A DNA stretch of 64,000 bases from positions 1 to 64,000 of the forward strand of contig CATONX010000002.1 of the NCBI GenBank assembly GCA_951801675.1, given 5' to 3'. Below are positions 51,106-60,403 of the stretch, in pieces (position 1 is the first letter of the stretch; each line of letters opens with the position of its first letter). The DNA comes from an uncultured Eubacteriales bacterium (lineage in GTDB: Bacteria; Bacillota; Clostridia; Oscillospirales; Acutalibacteraceae). Position numbers and translations under genes: made by a program. Below the pieces are notes generated by a model. That model made no database searches. It had not been told where the DNA came from and worked only from the letters and a program-made list of their open reading frames with translations.

Positions 51106-52002
51106 ATGAAAAAAATGCTTTCTCTTGCGACTATGGCAATCCTGGCCATCTCCGTTCTGGCCGGCTGCGGCGGCAGCGGCGATTCGAGCACCGGCTCGGG
51201 CACGGCTGGCGGCAGCTTTAACTCCGCTAAGGAAATCACCGTCATCTCCCGGGAAGCGTCCTCGGGCACCCGCGGCGCGTTCGACGAGCTCATGGGCCTG
51301 ATTGAAAAATCCGGCAACAGCGAGGTCAACAAGCTCTTCTCCGAAGCAGTCATCGCCAGCTCCACCGACGAAGTTCCCGCCAAGGTCGAGGTCGACAAGT
51401 ACGCCATCGGCTATACCTCCATCGGCGCGGTCAACGACAGCGTCAAGGCTCTGAAGGTGGACGGCGTGGAAGCCACCGAGGAAAACGTGAAAAACGGCAC
51501 CTATAAGGTATCCCGCCCCTTTATCATCGCCTCCAAAGGAGAAGTGAGCGGTATCGCGGCGGACTTCATCCAGTATGCCACCTCCACCCAGGGCCAGGAA
51601 ATCGTCAAGTCCCTGGGCTTCGTGACCATCGACGGCGCGAAGGAATACACCGCTCCCTCCACCGCCCTGTCCGGCAAGCTGACCCTCAGCGGCTCCACTT
51701 CCACCGAGAAGGTCATTGAGAAGCTCAGAGAAGAATACGTCAAGCTCAACCCCGGCGTGAGCATTGAGGTCACCTACAACGGGTCCGGCGCCGGCATCAA
51801 GGACGCCCAGGAAGGAAAATCCCAGCTGGCTCTCTCCTCCCGTGAGCTGAAAGACGAAGAAAAGGCCGCCCTGACTCCCACCGTTTTCGCCAACGACGGC
51901 ATCGCGGTCATCGTCAACAAAGACAACACCACCACCGAAATGACCACCGATCAGATCAAAAAGATCTTCACCGGCGAAACCCGCACCTGGGACAAGGTGT
52001 AA
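51106..52002 (+). CDS. pstS: Phosphate ABC transporter substrate-binding lipoprotein
   Basis: 298 residues. Lipoprotein signal peptide MKKMLSLATMAILAISVLAGCGG with the lipobox Cys at residue 21, followed by a Ser/Gly/Thr linker. The phosphate-binding fold is seen as two related segments: EITVISREASSGTRGAFDELMGL and LTLSGSTSTEKVIEKLREEYVKLNPGVSIEVTYNGSGAGIKDAQEGKSQLALSSREL, both with Ser/Thr/Arg-rich ligands. The order is unusual: the ISREASSGTRGAF part, normally C-terminal, comes first and the GSTS part second, a circularly permuted look. It delivers phosphate to PstCA. First gene of the operon. Confidence 0.9.
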   Translation: MKKMLSLATMAILAISVLAGCGGSGDSSTGSGTAGGSFNSAKEITVISREASSGTRGAFDELMGLIEKSGNSEVNKLFSEAVIASSTDEVPAKVEVDKYAIGYTSIGAVNDSVKALKVDGVEATEENVKNGTYKVSRPFIIASKGEVSGIAADFIQYATSTQGQEIVKSLGFVTIDGAKEYTAPSTALSGKLTLSGSTSTEKVIEKLREEYVKLNPGVSIEVTYNGSGAGIKDAQEGKSQLALSSRELKDEEKAALTPTVFANDGIAVIVNKDNTTTEMTTDQIKKIFTGETRTWDKV

Positions 52003-52040
52003 ATGACAAACGGTCAACAAACCTTCTGCAAAAATACTCC

Positions 52041-52075
52041 CAAAGGGACGGACACGCAAGGTGTCCGCCCCTTTG
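52041..52075 (+). other. Hairpin between pstS and pstC
   Basis: Stem CAAAGGG-CGGACAC / GTGTCCG-CCCTTTG with a short loop and no T run. Such hairpins commonly protect or attenuate the message so that pstS is made in excess; that role is inferred. Confidence 0.65.
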
Positions 52076-52103
52076 CGGCGGATAGAGACAGGGGATACCA
52101 GAT

Positions 52104-52967
52104 ATGAGAAAAAAGGCAATTCTAGAGAAAGGGTCAAAGCTCTTTTTCTTTCTGTGCGCGCTCTTTTCCATCGGTGCGGTGCTATTTATCTGTTACTTTA
52201 TCTTTGCAAACGCCATTCCCGCCATTCGGCAGGTGGGACTGTGGGAATTTCTTTCCGGCGCTTCCTGGCAGCCCAATAACGTCCCCCAGGAATTCGGCAT
52301 TTTCAATATGATCGTGGGCAGTGTCTACGTGACCGCCGGCGCCATTGTCATCGGTGTGCCCATCGGGCTTCTGGGCGCCATTTACCTGGCAAAATTCTGC
52401 CCGAAAAGGATCTACCCGGTGCTCAAGCAGGCGGTGTCCCTCTTGGCGGGCATCCCCTCCATCATCTACGGCTTTTTCGGCATGATGGTGATCGTCCCCT
52501 TTATTTTGGAGAATTTTGAGGGAAACGGCAACAGCGTGCTGGCGGCCTCCATTGTGCTGGGCATTATGATTCTGCCCACCATCATCTCCATCAGTGAAAC
52601 CTCTCTTCGTGCGGTTCCCAAAAGCTACGAGGAGGGGGCCTTGGCGCTTGGGGCCACCCGGGAAGAGTCTGCCTTCAAGGTCATCCTGCCCGCGGCCAAG
52701 TCCGGCGTGGTGACCTCCATTGTGCTTGGCATCGGCCGGGCCATCGGCGAAACCATGGCGGTGGTCATGGTGGCCGGAAACTCGAACATACTCCCTTCCT
52801 CCATTTTCAAATCGGTGCGTACCCTGACGGCCAACATCGTGCTGGAGATGAGCTATGCGTCGGGCCTGCACTACGACGCCCTCATCGCCACCGGCGCGGT
52901 GCTCTTTGTGTTTATCCTGCTTTTGAACATGGCGCTGGGGCTTTTGACCAGCAAAAAACGGGCGTAG
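52104..52967 (+). CDS. pstC: Phosphate ABC transporter permease PstC
   Basis: 287 residues with six membrane helices. Typical PstC features are LFFFLCALFSIGAVLFICYFIFANAIPAIRQVGLWEFLSG at the N terminus and the cytosolic loop EGALALGATREESAFKVILPAAKSGVVTSIVLGIGRAIGETMAVVMVAGN (the EAA-like coupling motif and the GRAIGET box). It forms the channel with PstA. The start is an ATG weakly preceded by a GGGGATAC-like site. It follows the hairpin after pstS. Confidence 0.95.
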   Translation: MRKKAILEKGSKLFFFLCALFSIGAVLFICYFIFANAIPAIRQVGLWEFLSGASWQPNNVPQEFGIFNMIVGSVYVTAGAIVIGVPIGLLGAIYLAKFCPKRIYPVLKQAVSLLAGIPSIIYGFFGMMVIVPFILENFEGNGNSVLAASIVLGIMILPTIISISETSLRAVPKSYEEGALALGATREESAFKVILPAAKSGVVTSIVLGIGRAIGETMAVVMVAGNSNILPSSIFKSVRTLTANIVLEMSYASGLHYDALIATGAVLFVFILLLNMALGLLTSKKRA

Positions 52968-52980
52968 GGGGGACGATTGT

Positions 52981-53865
52981 ATGAAATTGGCCATCAAGCA
53001 TTTGAAAGATCAGCTGCGTATCTACCGCAGAAAGCCCCTTTCGCTGGTGCTTTTCCTGCTTTTGAACCTGGCCATGCTGCTGACCATCGCGTCGCTGATC
53101 TTCGTTATCGGCTATATCTTTGTAAACGGTGTTTCCCATCTTACGCCGGAACTGGTGTTCGGAAAATACTCGTCGGACAATCCGTCCATGTCCTTCGCCA
53201 TCGTCACCACCGTCATCCTGGTCATCGTGGCGCTGCTGCTGGCGGCTCCTTTGAGCATTTTCTGCGCCATTTACCTGACCGAGTACGCCAAGCGGGGCAA
53301 TAAGATCGTCAAGGTCATACGTTTGGCTACCGAGACGTTGGCGGGTATCCCCTCCATCGTTTACGGCCTGTTCGGCTCCATCTTTTTCGGAACGGTACTG
53401 GGCTGGGGCTATTCCATCCTCACGGGCGCTTGTACCGTGGCCATCATGGTGCTGCCGGTCATCATCCGCTCCACCGAGGAGTCCATCCTTTCAGTGCCGG
53501 ACAGTTACCGGGAAGGCAGCTACGGACTGGGCGCCTCCAAGCTGCGCACCGTTTTTAAAATCGTGCTGCCCAGCGCCATGCCGGGCATTCTTTCCGCCGT
53601 CATTTTGAGCGTGGGACGCATCGTGGGCGAGACGGCGGCCCTCATCTTTACCTTGGGATCGGTGGCCAAAATGCCGGGGAGCCTCTTAGACTCCAGCCGT
53701 ACCCTGGCGGTACACATGTATATTTCCACCCGGGACGGCGGCATGGCCGGGCGCAACACCGCCTTTGCCACCGGTGTGATCCTAGTGAGCATTGTGCTGG
53801 TCATCAACCTGCTCGCGTCCTATCTTGCCAAGAAAGTAAGCGGAGGAAAGACAGATGGAGAGTAA
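52981..53865 (+). CDS. pstA: Phosphate ABC transporter permease PstA
   Basis: 294 residues with six helices, starting 13 bp after pstC. Family marks: [75 protein letters not shown], and the coupling loop [47 protein letters not shown]. It pairs with PstC. Its end overlaps pstB by 11 bp. Confidence 0.95.
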   Translation: MKLAIKHLKDQLRIYRRKPLSLVLFLLLNLAMLLTIASLIFVIGYIFVNGVSHLTPELVFGKYSSDNPSMSFAIVTTVILVIVALLLAAPLSIFCAIYLTEYAKRGNKIVKVIRLATETLAGIPSIVYGLFGSIFFGTVLGWGYSILTGACTVAIMVLPVIIRSTEESILSVPDSYREGSYGLGASKLRTVFKIVLPSAMPGILSAVILSVGRIVGETAALIFTLGSVAKMPGSLLDSSRTLAVHMYISTRDGGMAGRNTAFATGVILVSIVLVINLLASYLAKKVSGGKTDGE

Positions 53866-54607
53866 AATCAGCATCCGCAATATGGATTTGTATTACGGGG
53901 ACTTCCAGGCATTAAAAAACGTCAACCTGGAAATCCTGCCCAATGAGATCACCGCCTTTATCGGCCCGTCCGGCTGCGGCAAGTCCACGCTGCTCAAGTC
54001 GTTAAACCGTATGAACGACCTGGTGGAGGGCTGCAAAATCACCGGGCAGATCACTTTGGACGGGGAGGACATTTACGGGAACATGGACGTGTCTCTCTTG
54101 CGCAAGCGGGTGGGCATGGTGTTTCAAAAGCCCAATCCCTTTCCCATGAGCGTCTATGACAATATCGCCTTCGGCCCGCGCACCCACGGCATCAAAAAGC
54201 ACCACGTGCTCGATGAGATCGTCGAAGAATCCCTGCGCAACGCCGCCATCTGGGACGAGGTGAAGGACCGGCTCAAAAAGCCCGCCCTGGCTTTGTCGGG
54301 CGGCCAGCAGCAGCGCCTTTGCATCGCCAGAGCCCTGGCCGTGCAGCCCGAAGTGCTCCTGATGGACGAACCCACCAGTGCGCTCGACCCCATCTCTACC
54401 ACCAAAATCGAGGACCTGGCGACGGTTCTCAAGGAGAAGTATACCATCGTCATTGTGACACATAATATGCAGCAGGCAACCCGGATTTCCGACAAGACGG
54501 CTTTCTTCCTGCATGGGGAAATCGTCGAGTCCGGGGATACCATTTCCCTGTTCTCCCATCCCAAGGAGAAGAAAACCGAGGATTACATCACCGGCCGGTT
54601 CGGTTAA
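53855..54607 (+). CDS. pstB: Phosphate ABC transporter ATPase PstB
   Basis: 250 residues, standard size. Walker [22 protein letters not shown]-loop [23 protein letters not shown] (characteristic of PstB), signature [14 protein letters not shown], Walker [15 protein letters not shown]-loop [13 protein letters not shown]. It powers phosphate import through PstCA and, with PhoU, signals phosphate status to PhoR. Confidence 0.97.
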   Translation: MESKISIRNMDLYYGDFQALKNVNLEILPNEITAFIGPSGCGKSTLLKSLNRMNDLVEGCKITGQITLDGEDIYGNMDVSLLRKRVGMVFQKPNPFPMSVYDNIAFGPRTHGIKKHHVLDEIVEESLRNAAIWDEVKDRLKKPALALSGGQQQRLCIARALAVQPEVLLMDEPTSALDPISTTKIEDLATVLKEKYTIVIVTHNMQQATRISDKTAFFLHGEIVESGDTISLFSHPKEKKTEDYITGRFG

Positions 54608-54630
54608 GAGAAAAAGCAGGAGGAATTGCA

Positions 54631-55287
54631 TTGAGAAATAAATTCGAGCAGGAATTGGACGAATTAAACCGCGATCTGGTCAAAATGGGCAGCCTGATTG
54701 AAACGGCCATTTCCAAGGCCATGACGGCGCTCAAGGAAAAAAACATTGATCTTGCCAAAGAGGTCATAAGCAGCGACAATGTGGTGGATGAGCTGGAAAG
54801 CGCCATCGAGCGAAAGTCGTTGCGCATCCTCTTGTCCGAGCAGCCGGTGGCCAGAGACCTGCGTTCCATCTCCACGGCGCTCAAGATGATCACCGACATG
54901 GAGCGCATCTGCGACCAGGCAGCGGACATTGCCGAGATCATCGTGCAGTTTGAAAAGCGGGAATATGAGGATATCCCGGCACAAATTTCGCAAATGGCGC
55001 AAAAATGTGTTACAATGGTCTCAAAATGCATCGACGCGTTCATCACCTCCGACCTTAATCTGGCAAACGCTGTCATCGCGTCGGACGACGAGGTGGACGC
55101 CTTGTTCGATTCCTTCAAGGAGCGGCTCATTTCCCTGATCCAGCAGGACGCCAGAAAGGGCGAAGAGGCGGTGGATCTCTTAATGATCGCCAAGTATCTC
55201 GAGCGCATCGGCGACCATGCCACCAACATCGCCGAATGGGTGGTCTTCAACATTACGGGCAAGCACAAGGGCGCGCGCATCCTATGA
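54631..55287 (+). CDS. phoU: Phosphate-signalling protein PhoU
   Basis: 218 residues from a TTG start with GCAGGAGGAA upstream. It is an all-helical protein made of two related three-helix bundles: FEQELDELNRDLVKMGSLIETAISKAMTALK, then the conserved metal-binding ERKSLRILLSEQPVARDLRSISTALKMITDMERICDQAADIAEI, and in the second half LLMIAKYLERIGDHATNIAEWV. PhoU dampens PhoR signalling when phosphate is ample. It lies between pstB and phoP. Confidence 0.95.
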   Translation: MRNKFEQELDELNRDLVKMGSLIETAISKAMTALKEKNIDLAKEVISSDNVVDELESAIERKSLRILLSEQPVARDLRSISTALKMITDMERICDQAADIAEIIVQFEKREYEDIPAQISQMAQKCVTMVSKCIDAFITSDLNLANAVIASDDEVDALFDSFKERLISLIQQDARKGEEAVDLLMIAKYLERIGDHATNIAEWVVFNITGKHKGARIL

Positions 55288-55323
55288 CGCGCGCCTGCAA
55301 CGAAGAAATGCAGGTGAAACGAT

Positions 55324-56040
55324 TTGGCAACGGCAATCTGGGTGGTGGAGGACGACGAGAACATCGCCGAGCTCATTAAAACGGCGCTTTTGTCCGCCAG
55401 CTACGAGGCGCGCGTGTTTGACTCCGGCGCGGCCCTCTTCGAGCGGGGGGATACGCAGGTGCCGGATCTGATTCTGCTGGACATTATGCTGCCCGGCATG
55501 AGTGGGTACGACATCCTCAAAAGGCTGCGTGCCTCCAAGGACATGCCCGATGTCCCGGTCATCTTCCTCACCGCCAAGGGCACCGAGTTCGACAAGGCCA
55601 TGGGGCTGGAGCTGGGGGCGGACGACTATATTCCAAAGCCCTTCGGCGTGCTCGAGCTGCTCGCGCGCATCAAGGCGGTGCTGCGCCGGTACACGAAGGG
55701 CCGGTCGGTATCGGCCGGGCCAAGGGAAAGCGGCGGATGCCGGTATAAGGACCTGGAGATCGACGCGGCAAGCCGGGAAATCCGCAAGGACGGGGTCCCG
55801 GTTAAGTTCACGTTCAAGGAATTTGAGCTATTCTTGTATATGTATCAAAACCGCGGGGTGGTTTTGAGCCGGGACAACCTGCTTGAGAAGGTGTGGGGCT
55901 ACGAATACGCGGGGGACACCACCCGCACGGTGGATATGCACATCAAGTCCATCCGCCAGAAACTCTCGGACAGCCCGGACGCGCCCAGATACATAGAGAC
56001 CATCCGCGGCTACGGATACAAGTTTTTAAAGGAATCGTAA
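55324..56040 (+). CDS. phoP: OmpR/PhoB-type response regulator
   Basis: 238 residues, TTG start with GCAGGTGAAAC upstream. Receiver domain: acidic pocket VVEDDENIAEL, phosphorylated Asp in PDLILLDIMLPGMSGYD, switch Thr in VIFLTAKG, Lys in GADDYIPKPFG. Trans_Reg_C winged helix: IRKDGVPVKFTFKEFELFLYMYQNRGVVLSRDNLLEKVWGYEY, TRTVDMHIKSIRQKL, IRGYGYKF. Given its place it should bind the Pho box upstream of pstS. phoB is an equally valid symbol. Confidence 0.92.
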   Translation: MATAIWVVEDDENIAELIKTALLSASYEARVFDSGAALFERGDTQVPDLILLDIMLPGMSGYDILKRLRASKDMPDVPVIFLTAKGTEFDKAMGLELGADDYIPKPFGVLELLARIKAVLRRYTKGRSVSAGPRESGGCRYKDLEIDAASREIRKDGVPVKFTFKEFELFLYMYQNRGVVLSRDNLLEKVWGYEYAGDTTRTVDMHIKSIRQKLSDSPDAPRYIETIRGYGYKFLKES

Positions 56041-56041
56041 G

Positions 56042-57763
56042 ATGAAGAAACGGCTGCGTGTAATTCTGACTGCGCTCACCCTGCTCGCCATGGTGTGCGT
56101 ACTGGCCATCTGCTTTGTGTGGATGTCCCAGTTTCGCGTGCAGGACCTGCGAAGGGACCTTTCCAATGTGATGAATACCGCCTCCTATCTGACAAACGTG
56201 GGAGACACCAGCGATTACGACGCCTACGCCAAGCGCCTGGCCCGGGACCTGCACGGGGACATCCGCGTGACCATTGTGGCAGCGGACGGGAAGGTGCTGG
56301 GAGACTCGTATGCGGACTATTCGGCCATGGCCAATCACCTGGACCGGCCCGAGGTGACAAAGGCCATACGCGACGGGTACGGAGAAGACGTGCGCAAAAG
56401 CGAGACCACCGGGGAGGACAATTTCTACGCCGCCATGATTTTGACCGACGGGATCTATATCCGGGTATCGGCACCGGTTGCGGTGGCCTATAGCTTTATC
56501 CTCCAGGTGCTCCCGCCCGTGCTCCTTTTGTGCGTGGCGGTCTTTCTGATTATCCTCTTGCTTTCTCACCGCGTATCCGCCCGGTTTACCAGGCCCTTTG
56601 AGGAGCTTTCCGGGGCGGTGGAAGGCCTCATCATTGACGGCAAGCCCGGTGAAATCTCCGCGCCGCCCTATGACGAGCTGGTTCCCATTGTGCGAAACAT
56701 TCGGGATTTAAGCGGCCGGCTGCAAATGTACATTGCGGAAATCAAGCAGAAATCCGCGGAAATTGAGGACATCATTTCCGCTACCGACGACGGGGTGGTG
56801 GTGCTCGACGGGTCGATGCACATCATCACCATCAACGAGCGGGCCAAGGAGCTGTTCGGCGGCGCCGGTGATGCGAAAAGCTTTGAAATGGTCTGCCGGG
56901 ACATGGCGCTTCTGGAAAAAATCAAAAAGACCTTCCGCAGCGGAAAGGAATCCCACGCGGAGCTGGATATGCGCAACAAAAACGGCCGCGTTTACCGCTG
57001 CATCGTCAGCCCTGCCAAAAGCAAGGAAGGGCTGACTACAGGGGCTGTCCTCTTTTTGTCCGACGTGACCGAAATCATCCGCCTCGAGCGAGTGCGCTCC
57101 GACTTTGCCGCCAACGTTTCCCATGAGCTGAAAACCCCTTTGACCGCTATCAAGGGCTTTTCCGAGCTTATAGACGCGGGGCTTGTGACCGATGAGGAGA
57201 AAAAGCGGGAATACATCCGCCTGATTATGAAGGAAAGCGACCGGCTGATGGGGCTCATCAACGACATTCTCAAGCTGGCCGAGCTGGAAAACGCCACCGA
57301 AGAGCCTCAGCGGCTGGAAACCGTGTCTCTGGGGAACATTGTAAGAGAGGTGCAGACGGTCCTGGAAGGAAAGGCGAAGGAGCGGCAGGTGACGCTGTCG
57401 GCCCGTGGAGACGGCTTCATCCGTGCCGACCAGGAGCGTATTCGGGAAATGGTGATCAACCTGGTGGACAACGCCGTCAAATACAACCGCCCCGGCGGGC
57501 GGGTGGACGTATCGGTGGAGCAAACCAAAGACAGCGTGATCCTGACGGTGGCGGACACCGGCATCGGCATCTCTCCCGAGCATCAGGAACGGGTATTCGA
57601 GCGGTTCTACCGGGTGGACAAGGGGCGCAGCCGCAAGTCGGGCGGAACGGGTTTAGGACTCTCCATCGTCCGGCACACCGCCGAGCATTACGGCGGCGTG
57701 GTTGCATTGGAAAGCGAGGAGCAGGTGGGAACCCGGATCACCGTCACCTTCCCTCAGGCCTGA
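56042..57763 (+). CDS. phoR: Sensor histidine kinase PhoR
   Basis: 573 residues, starting one base after the phoP stop. Two membrane helices (ALTLLAMVCVLAICFVWM and ILQVLPPVLLLCVAVFLIILLL) enclose an extracellular domain of about 125 residues. A HAMP-like linker (RFTRPFEELSGAVEGLI), a PAS domain (DIISATDDGVVVLDGSMHIITINERAKELFGG), the phospho-acceptor His in FAANVSHELKTPLTAIKGFSELI, and the ATPase domain (MVINLVDNAVKYNR, ADTGIGISPEHQERVFERFYR, GGTGLGLSIVRHTAEHY) follow. It phosphorylates PhoP when phosphate is scarce, through the Pst-PhoU complex. A terminator closes the operon. Confidence 0.94.
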   Translation: MKKRLRVILTALTLLAMVCVLAICFVWMSQFRVQDLRRDLSNVMNTASYLTNVGDTSDYDAYAKRLARDLHGDIRVTIVAADGKVLGDSYADYSAMANHLDRPEVTKAIRDGYGEDVRKSETTGEDNFYAAMILTDGIYIRVSAPVAVAYSFILQVLPPVLLLCVAVFLIILLLSHRVSARFTRPFEELSGAVEGLIIDGKPGEISAPPYDELVPIVRNIRDLSGRLQMYIAEIKQKSAEIEDIISATDDGVVVLDGSMHIITINERAKELFGGAGDAKSFEMVCRDMALLEKIKKTFRSGKESHAELDMRNKNGRVYRCIVSPAKSKEGLTTGAVLFLSDVTEIIRLERVRSDFAANVSHELKTPLTAIKGFSELIDAGLVTDEEKKREYIRLIMKESDRLMGLINDILKLAELENATEEPQRLETVSLGNIVREVQTVLEGKAKERQVTLSARGDGFIRADQERIREMVINLVDNAVKYNRPGGRVDVSVEQTKDSVILTVADTGIGISPEHQERVFERFYRVDKGRSRKSGGTGLGLSIVRHTAEHYGGVVALESEEQVGTRITVTFPQA

Positions 57764-57770
57764 ATGCAAA

Positions 57771-57819
57771 GAGGCCGCAGCGGATCCCAAGCTGGTTGGG
57801 ATCCGCTGCAGCCCTTTTG
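57771..57819. terminator. Bidirectional terminator between phoR and the ZIP gene
   Basis: Stem CCGCAGCGGATCCCAA / TTGGGATCCGCTGCAG with loop GCTGG, and T-rich ends on both strands. Confidence 0.88.
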
Positions 57820-57829
57820 TTTTGGCAGG

Positions 57830-58627
57830 TTAGCCCAAGGCTACGTCCAGGATCATCATGACCAGGAATCCCGTCACAATCCCTAAGACGCTTAGGTTCT
57901 TGTTGGAGTTGATAGATTCCGGGATGAGTTCTGCGGAAACGACGCTAATCATGGCGCCGGCCGAGAAGGAGAGAAGGAAGGGCAAGATTTCCCGCATGGC
58001 CATGGCTGCCACCACACCAATGACGCCGGCAATGGGTTCCACCAGACCGGATGCCTGGCCGTACATGAAGCTTTTAATCCGGCTGTATCCCTCTCTTCGC
58101 AGAGGCAGCGCCACGCTGGCGCCTTCGGGGAAGTTCTGCAGCCCGATCCCAACCGCCAGGATGATGGCGCCCATCAGGGTCGAACCTGGCACGCCCATGG
58201 CGGCTCCGCCAAAGGCCACGCCTACCGCCATACCCTCGGGGATGTTGTGCAGGGTGACGGCGCTGACCAGCAGGATGCTGCGCTTGAGGGACGCGCTTTT
58301 ACCGGCAGCAGCGGTGACAAAGCTGGACTTATCCAGCAGCTTGTCGGCCACGATCATAAACAGGCCACCGGTGACAAAGCCCAGGGCCGGCAGAAACCAT
58401 TGGGATTTCCCCAGCTCTCCGCACAGCTCGATGGCCGGCGCCAGAAGCGACCAGAAGCTGGCGGCGATCATTACGCCCGCGCCGAAGCCAAGCATGATGT
58501 TGAGCACCTTTTTGTTTACGTCACGGAAGAAAAAGACGACCGCCGCGCCCAGGGCGGTGATAGCCCAGGTGAAGAGGGTGGCGAGAAGTCCTTGCACCAC
58601 CGGGTTTATGTTTTCAAAGAATTCCAC
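57830..58627 (-). CDS. ZIP-family divalent metal transporter
   Basis: 265 residues with eight membrane helices. Metal-site helices carry the ZIP signatures TLHNIPEGMAVGVAFG (helix 4) and GIGLQNFPEGASVALPL (helix 5). GAGVMIAASFWSLLAPAIEL and the late FSAGAMISVVSAELIPES also fit. It imports zinc, iron or manganese; which one cannot be told. Monocistronic, with a shared terminator. Confidence 0.93.
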   Translation of the reverse strand: MEFFENINPVVQGLLATLFTWAITALGAAVVFFFRDVNKKVLNIMLGFGAGVMIAASFWSLLAPAIELCGELGKSQWFLPALGFVTGGLFMIVADKLLDKSSFVTAAAGKSASLKRSILLVSAVTLHNIPEGMAVGVAFGGAAMGVPGSTLMGAIILAVGIGLQNFPEGASVALPLRREGYSRIKSFMYGQASGLVEPIAGVIGVVAAMAMREILPFLLSFSAGAMISVVSAELIPESINSNKNLSVLGIVTGFLVMMILDVALG

Positions 58628-58847
58628 TGTATTCCCCCCGAATCAAATTTATCAGGGTGCCGTCAGGGTGAGCCCTGTGCGGATGACACCCCATATTCAG
58701 GGTATGCGGACAGAGTGAATGGGTGACGGGGGAGCTAACCGCCTGGAAGGAAGAGAGGGGATACGGCGGCGGAAAAACGGAGAAAAGAAAGCAAAACAGC
58801 ACAACTTACCTTGAAAAAGAAATTACAAAGTTTTCCCGAAAAAGTGA

Positions 58848-58876
58848 TTGACAAGGGCAGGAGAATACGATATAAT
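58848..58876 (+). promoter_or_regulatory. Consensus promoter of tRNA-Ala
   Basis: TTGACA, 17 bp, TATAAT, both perfect; the tRNA begins 32 bp downstream of the -10. Confidence 0.9.
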
Positions 58877-58908
58877 AGCTCTCGTTGCAGCAAATGTGAC
58901 AGAAATCC

Positions 58909-58984
58909 GGGGCATTAGCTCAGCTGGGAGAGCGCTACACTGGCAGTGTAGAGGTCAGCGGTTCGATCCCGCTATGCTCCACCA
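58909..58984 (+). tRNA. tRNA-Ala (anticodon GGC)
   Basis: 76 nt with encoded CCA. Acceptor GGGGCAT / ATGCTCC (one G-U), D arm TAGCTCAGCTGGGAGAGC, anticodon stem CTACA / TGTAG with loop CTGGCAG (anticodon GGC), T arm GCGGTTCGATCCCGC. Confidence 0.97.
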
Positions 58985-59027
58985 AAAACAGGAACCGAAG
59001 TCGTTTGACTTTGGTTCCTGTTTTTTT
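58985..59027 (+). terminator. Terminator of tRNA-Ala
   Basis: Stem AAAACAGGAACCGAAGTC / GACTTTGGTTCCTGTTTT and T run. Confidence 0.9.
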
Positions 59028-59252
59028 GTCTGGAAGGTAAGAGACCGAGCCATCCCTCTGCGGCTATTTTTTATCCCGTACCTTTTCTACGCCTCCAGCA
59101 TAGGGGGAATGGCGGACCCGCCCTTTTCCTTGAGGCGGGTGGAACCTTTCTGTGCTTATTTGGGATCGTGCTGGTGTCCAAACGGTTCCTTAGCCTTAAG
59201 AACCCGGAAAGTTGATCCGTTGAGCCTTTTAAAGGACTGCTGATCTACAGCT

Positions 59253-59295
59253 AAAAAGCCGGGCTTTGTACTTTTTTGTACAAAGCCCGGCTTTT
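59253..59295 (-). terminator. Terminator of the split TauE/SafE genes
   Basis: Perfect 18-bp stem AAAAGCCGGGCTTTGTAC / GTACAAAGCCCGGCTTTT; symmetric, so active on either strand. Confidence 0.9.
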
Positions 59296-59308
59296 ATACG
59301 AAAGAAAG

Positions 59309-59704
59309 CTATGATTCCTCCGGCTGGCTTCCCGGCTTTTTTCGTTTGATTTTCGGAAACAGCTCCCGAAAGCCGATGAAGAGAAGGCCCACAGCGAAAA
59401 TTTTCTGTAACACGGCTCCGTCAATCCAGCCGGAGAGAATGGTACCGGCCGCGGCGCCCGCCAGCCCCAGCAAGGCGATGGCAATGGCGTCCTTCCAGGC
59501 GATCAATTTGTTTCGCCCATGAAGGATCAACGCCAGGATCGCGATGGGCAGAAAGAAGATCAGGTTGATTCCTTGTGCCGTCAGCTGGTCTACACCCGCA
59601 AACAGAGTCAGATATAACAAGAGCACCGTTCCGCCGCCCAGTCCCATCGATCCCGCCATTCCCGACAGGATACCGGCCAGCGCGATTCCGAACCACCCGC
59701 TCAT
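59309..59704 (-). CDS. TauE/SafE-family half transporter, second half
   Basis: 131 residues from the ATG at 59704, which overlaps the stop of the gene upstream (ATGA); the 273-residue track ORF extends backwards through that gene in a different frame and is wrong. Four hydrophobic segments with the TauE signature GILSGMAGSMGLGGGTVLLLYL and GINLIFFLPIAILAL. A classical TauE/SafE protein is about 250 residues with two such halves; here the halves are separate cistrons. It may pair with the upstream half to export sulfite or sulfonates, by family inference. Confidence 0.82.
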   Translation of the reverse strand: MSGWFGIALAGILSGMAGSMGLGGGTVLLLYLTLFAGVDQLTAQGINLIFFLPIAILALILHGRNKLIAWKDAIAIALLGLAGAAAGTILSGWIDGAVLQKIFAVGLLFIGFRELFPKIKRKKPGSQPEES

Positions 59705-60051
59705 CGCAGCAGCAGCCGGATGGCTGCCCACAAAATGAAGATTCCGAACACTCTGCGCAGCAGCCCGGATGGAATGCGGGGAAGAAGCCAGGAGCCCAGC
59801 AATGCGCCGCCCAGCCCCCAGGGAAGGTAAACAGCCGCGTCCCAGAAATTGACGCGTCCGTCCGCCAGATAAAGCGCGGCGGAAAAGGCGGAAAGGGGGA
59901 AGATCACGGCGATGGAGGTGGCGTGGGCTTTCTGGGTGGGAAGGCCGGAGGCGGAGAGAAGGGGGACCGCCAGCATTCCGCCGCCCGCGCCCAGAAGGCC
60001 GTTGATAAACCCGACGATTACGCCACCGATGCGGGAAAACAGCTTTTTCAT
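59701..60051 (-). CDS. TauE/SafE-family half transporter, first half
   Basis: 116 residues with GGAAGGGAACC before the ATG. Four helices; the signature GFINGLLGAGGGMLAVPLLSASGLPTQKAHATSIAVIFPLS is the usual TauE/SafE N-terminal half, and the chain ends at IFILWAAIRLLLR, where the whole protein would continue. It overlaps the second-half gene by 4 bp, in a different reading frame, so this is a two-subunit version or an old frameshift split rather than one ORF. Confidence 0.85.
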   Translation of the reverse strand: MKKLFSRIGGVIVGFINGLLGAGGGMLAVPLLSASGLPTQKAHATSIAVIFPLSAFSAALYLADGRVNFWDAAVYLPWGLGGALLGSWLLPRIPSGLLRRVFGIFILWAAIRLLLR

Positions 60052-60144
60052 GGTTCCCTTCCTTTCTTTGTGTTCGGCCCGCAGACCGCATGTGTCTAGC
60101 TTTCCACAAAGAAGGGGAAATTATCCGCAAGGCATGAAAACAAG

Positions 60145-60188
60145 AAAAGGCACTCCAGCCGGTAACTCCGGTCGGAATGCCTTTTTTC
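60145..60188 (-). terminator. Terminator downstream of the DUF1292 gene
   Basis: Stem AAAAGGCA...CCGG / CCGG...TGCCTTTT, 215 bp past the stop, reading leftward. Confidence 0.6.
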
Positions 60189-60403
60189 TTAAAAGAAAGC
60201 CCCGCTTTGCCGTAATATGATTTGTATAACCTGCCTACGAAAAAGCAGGTGGGTGCCCGCCTGCCGGTTTCACGCTCCCTTCATCCAATCCTGCCCAAAG
60301 GCAGGACCGGGAGGTCTGCAATCCCCCGGCAGAGCCAAGCTCCCGAGAATACAATTGTAGGGTTAAAAAACCATAGTCCGCGAACAAAGCAGGAGAGCCG
60401 TTC

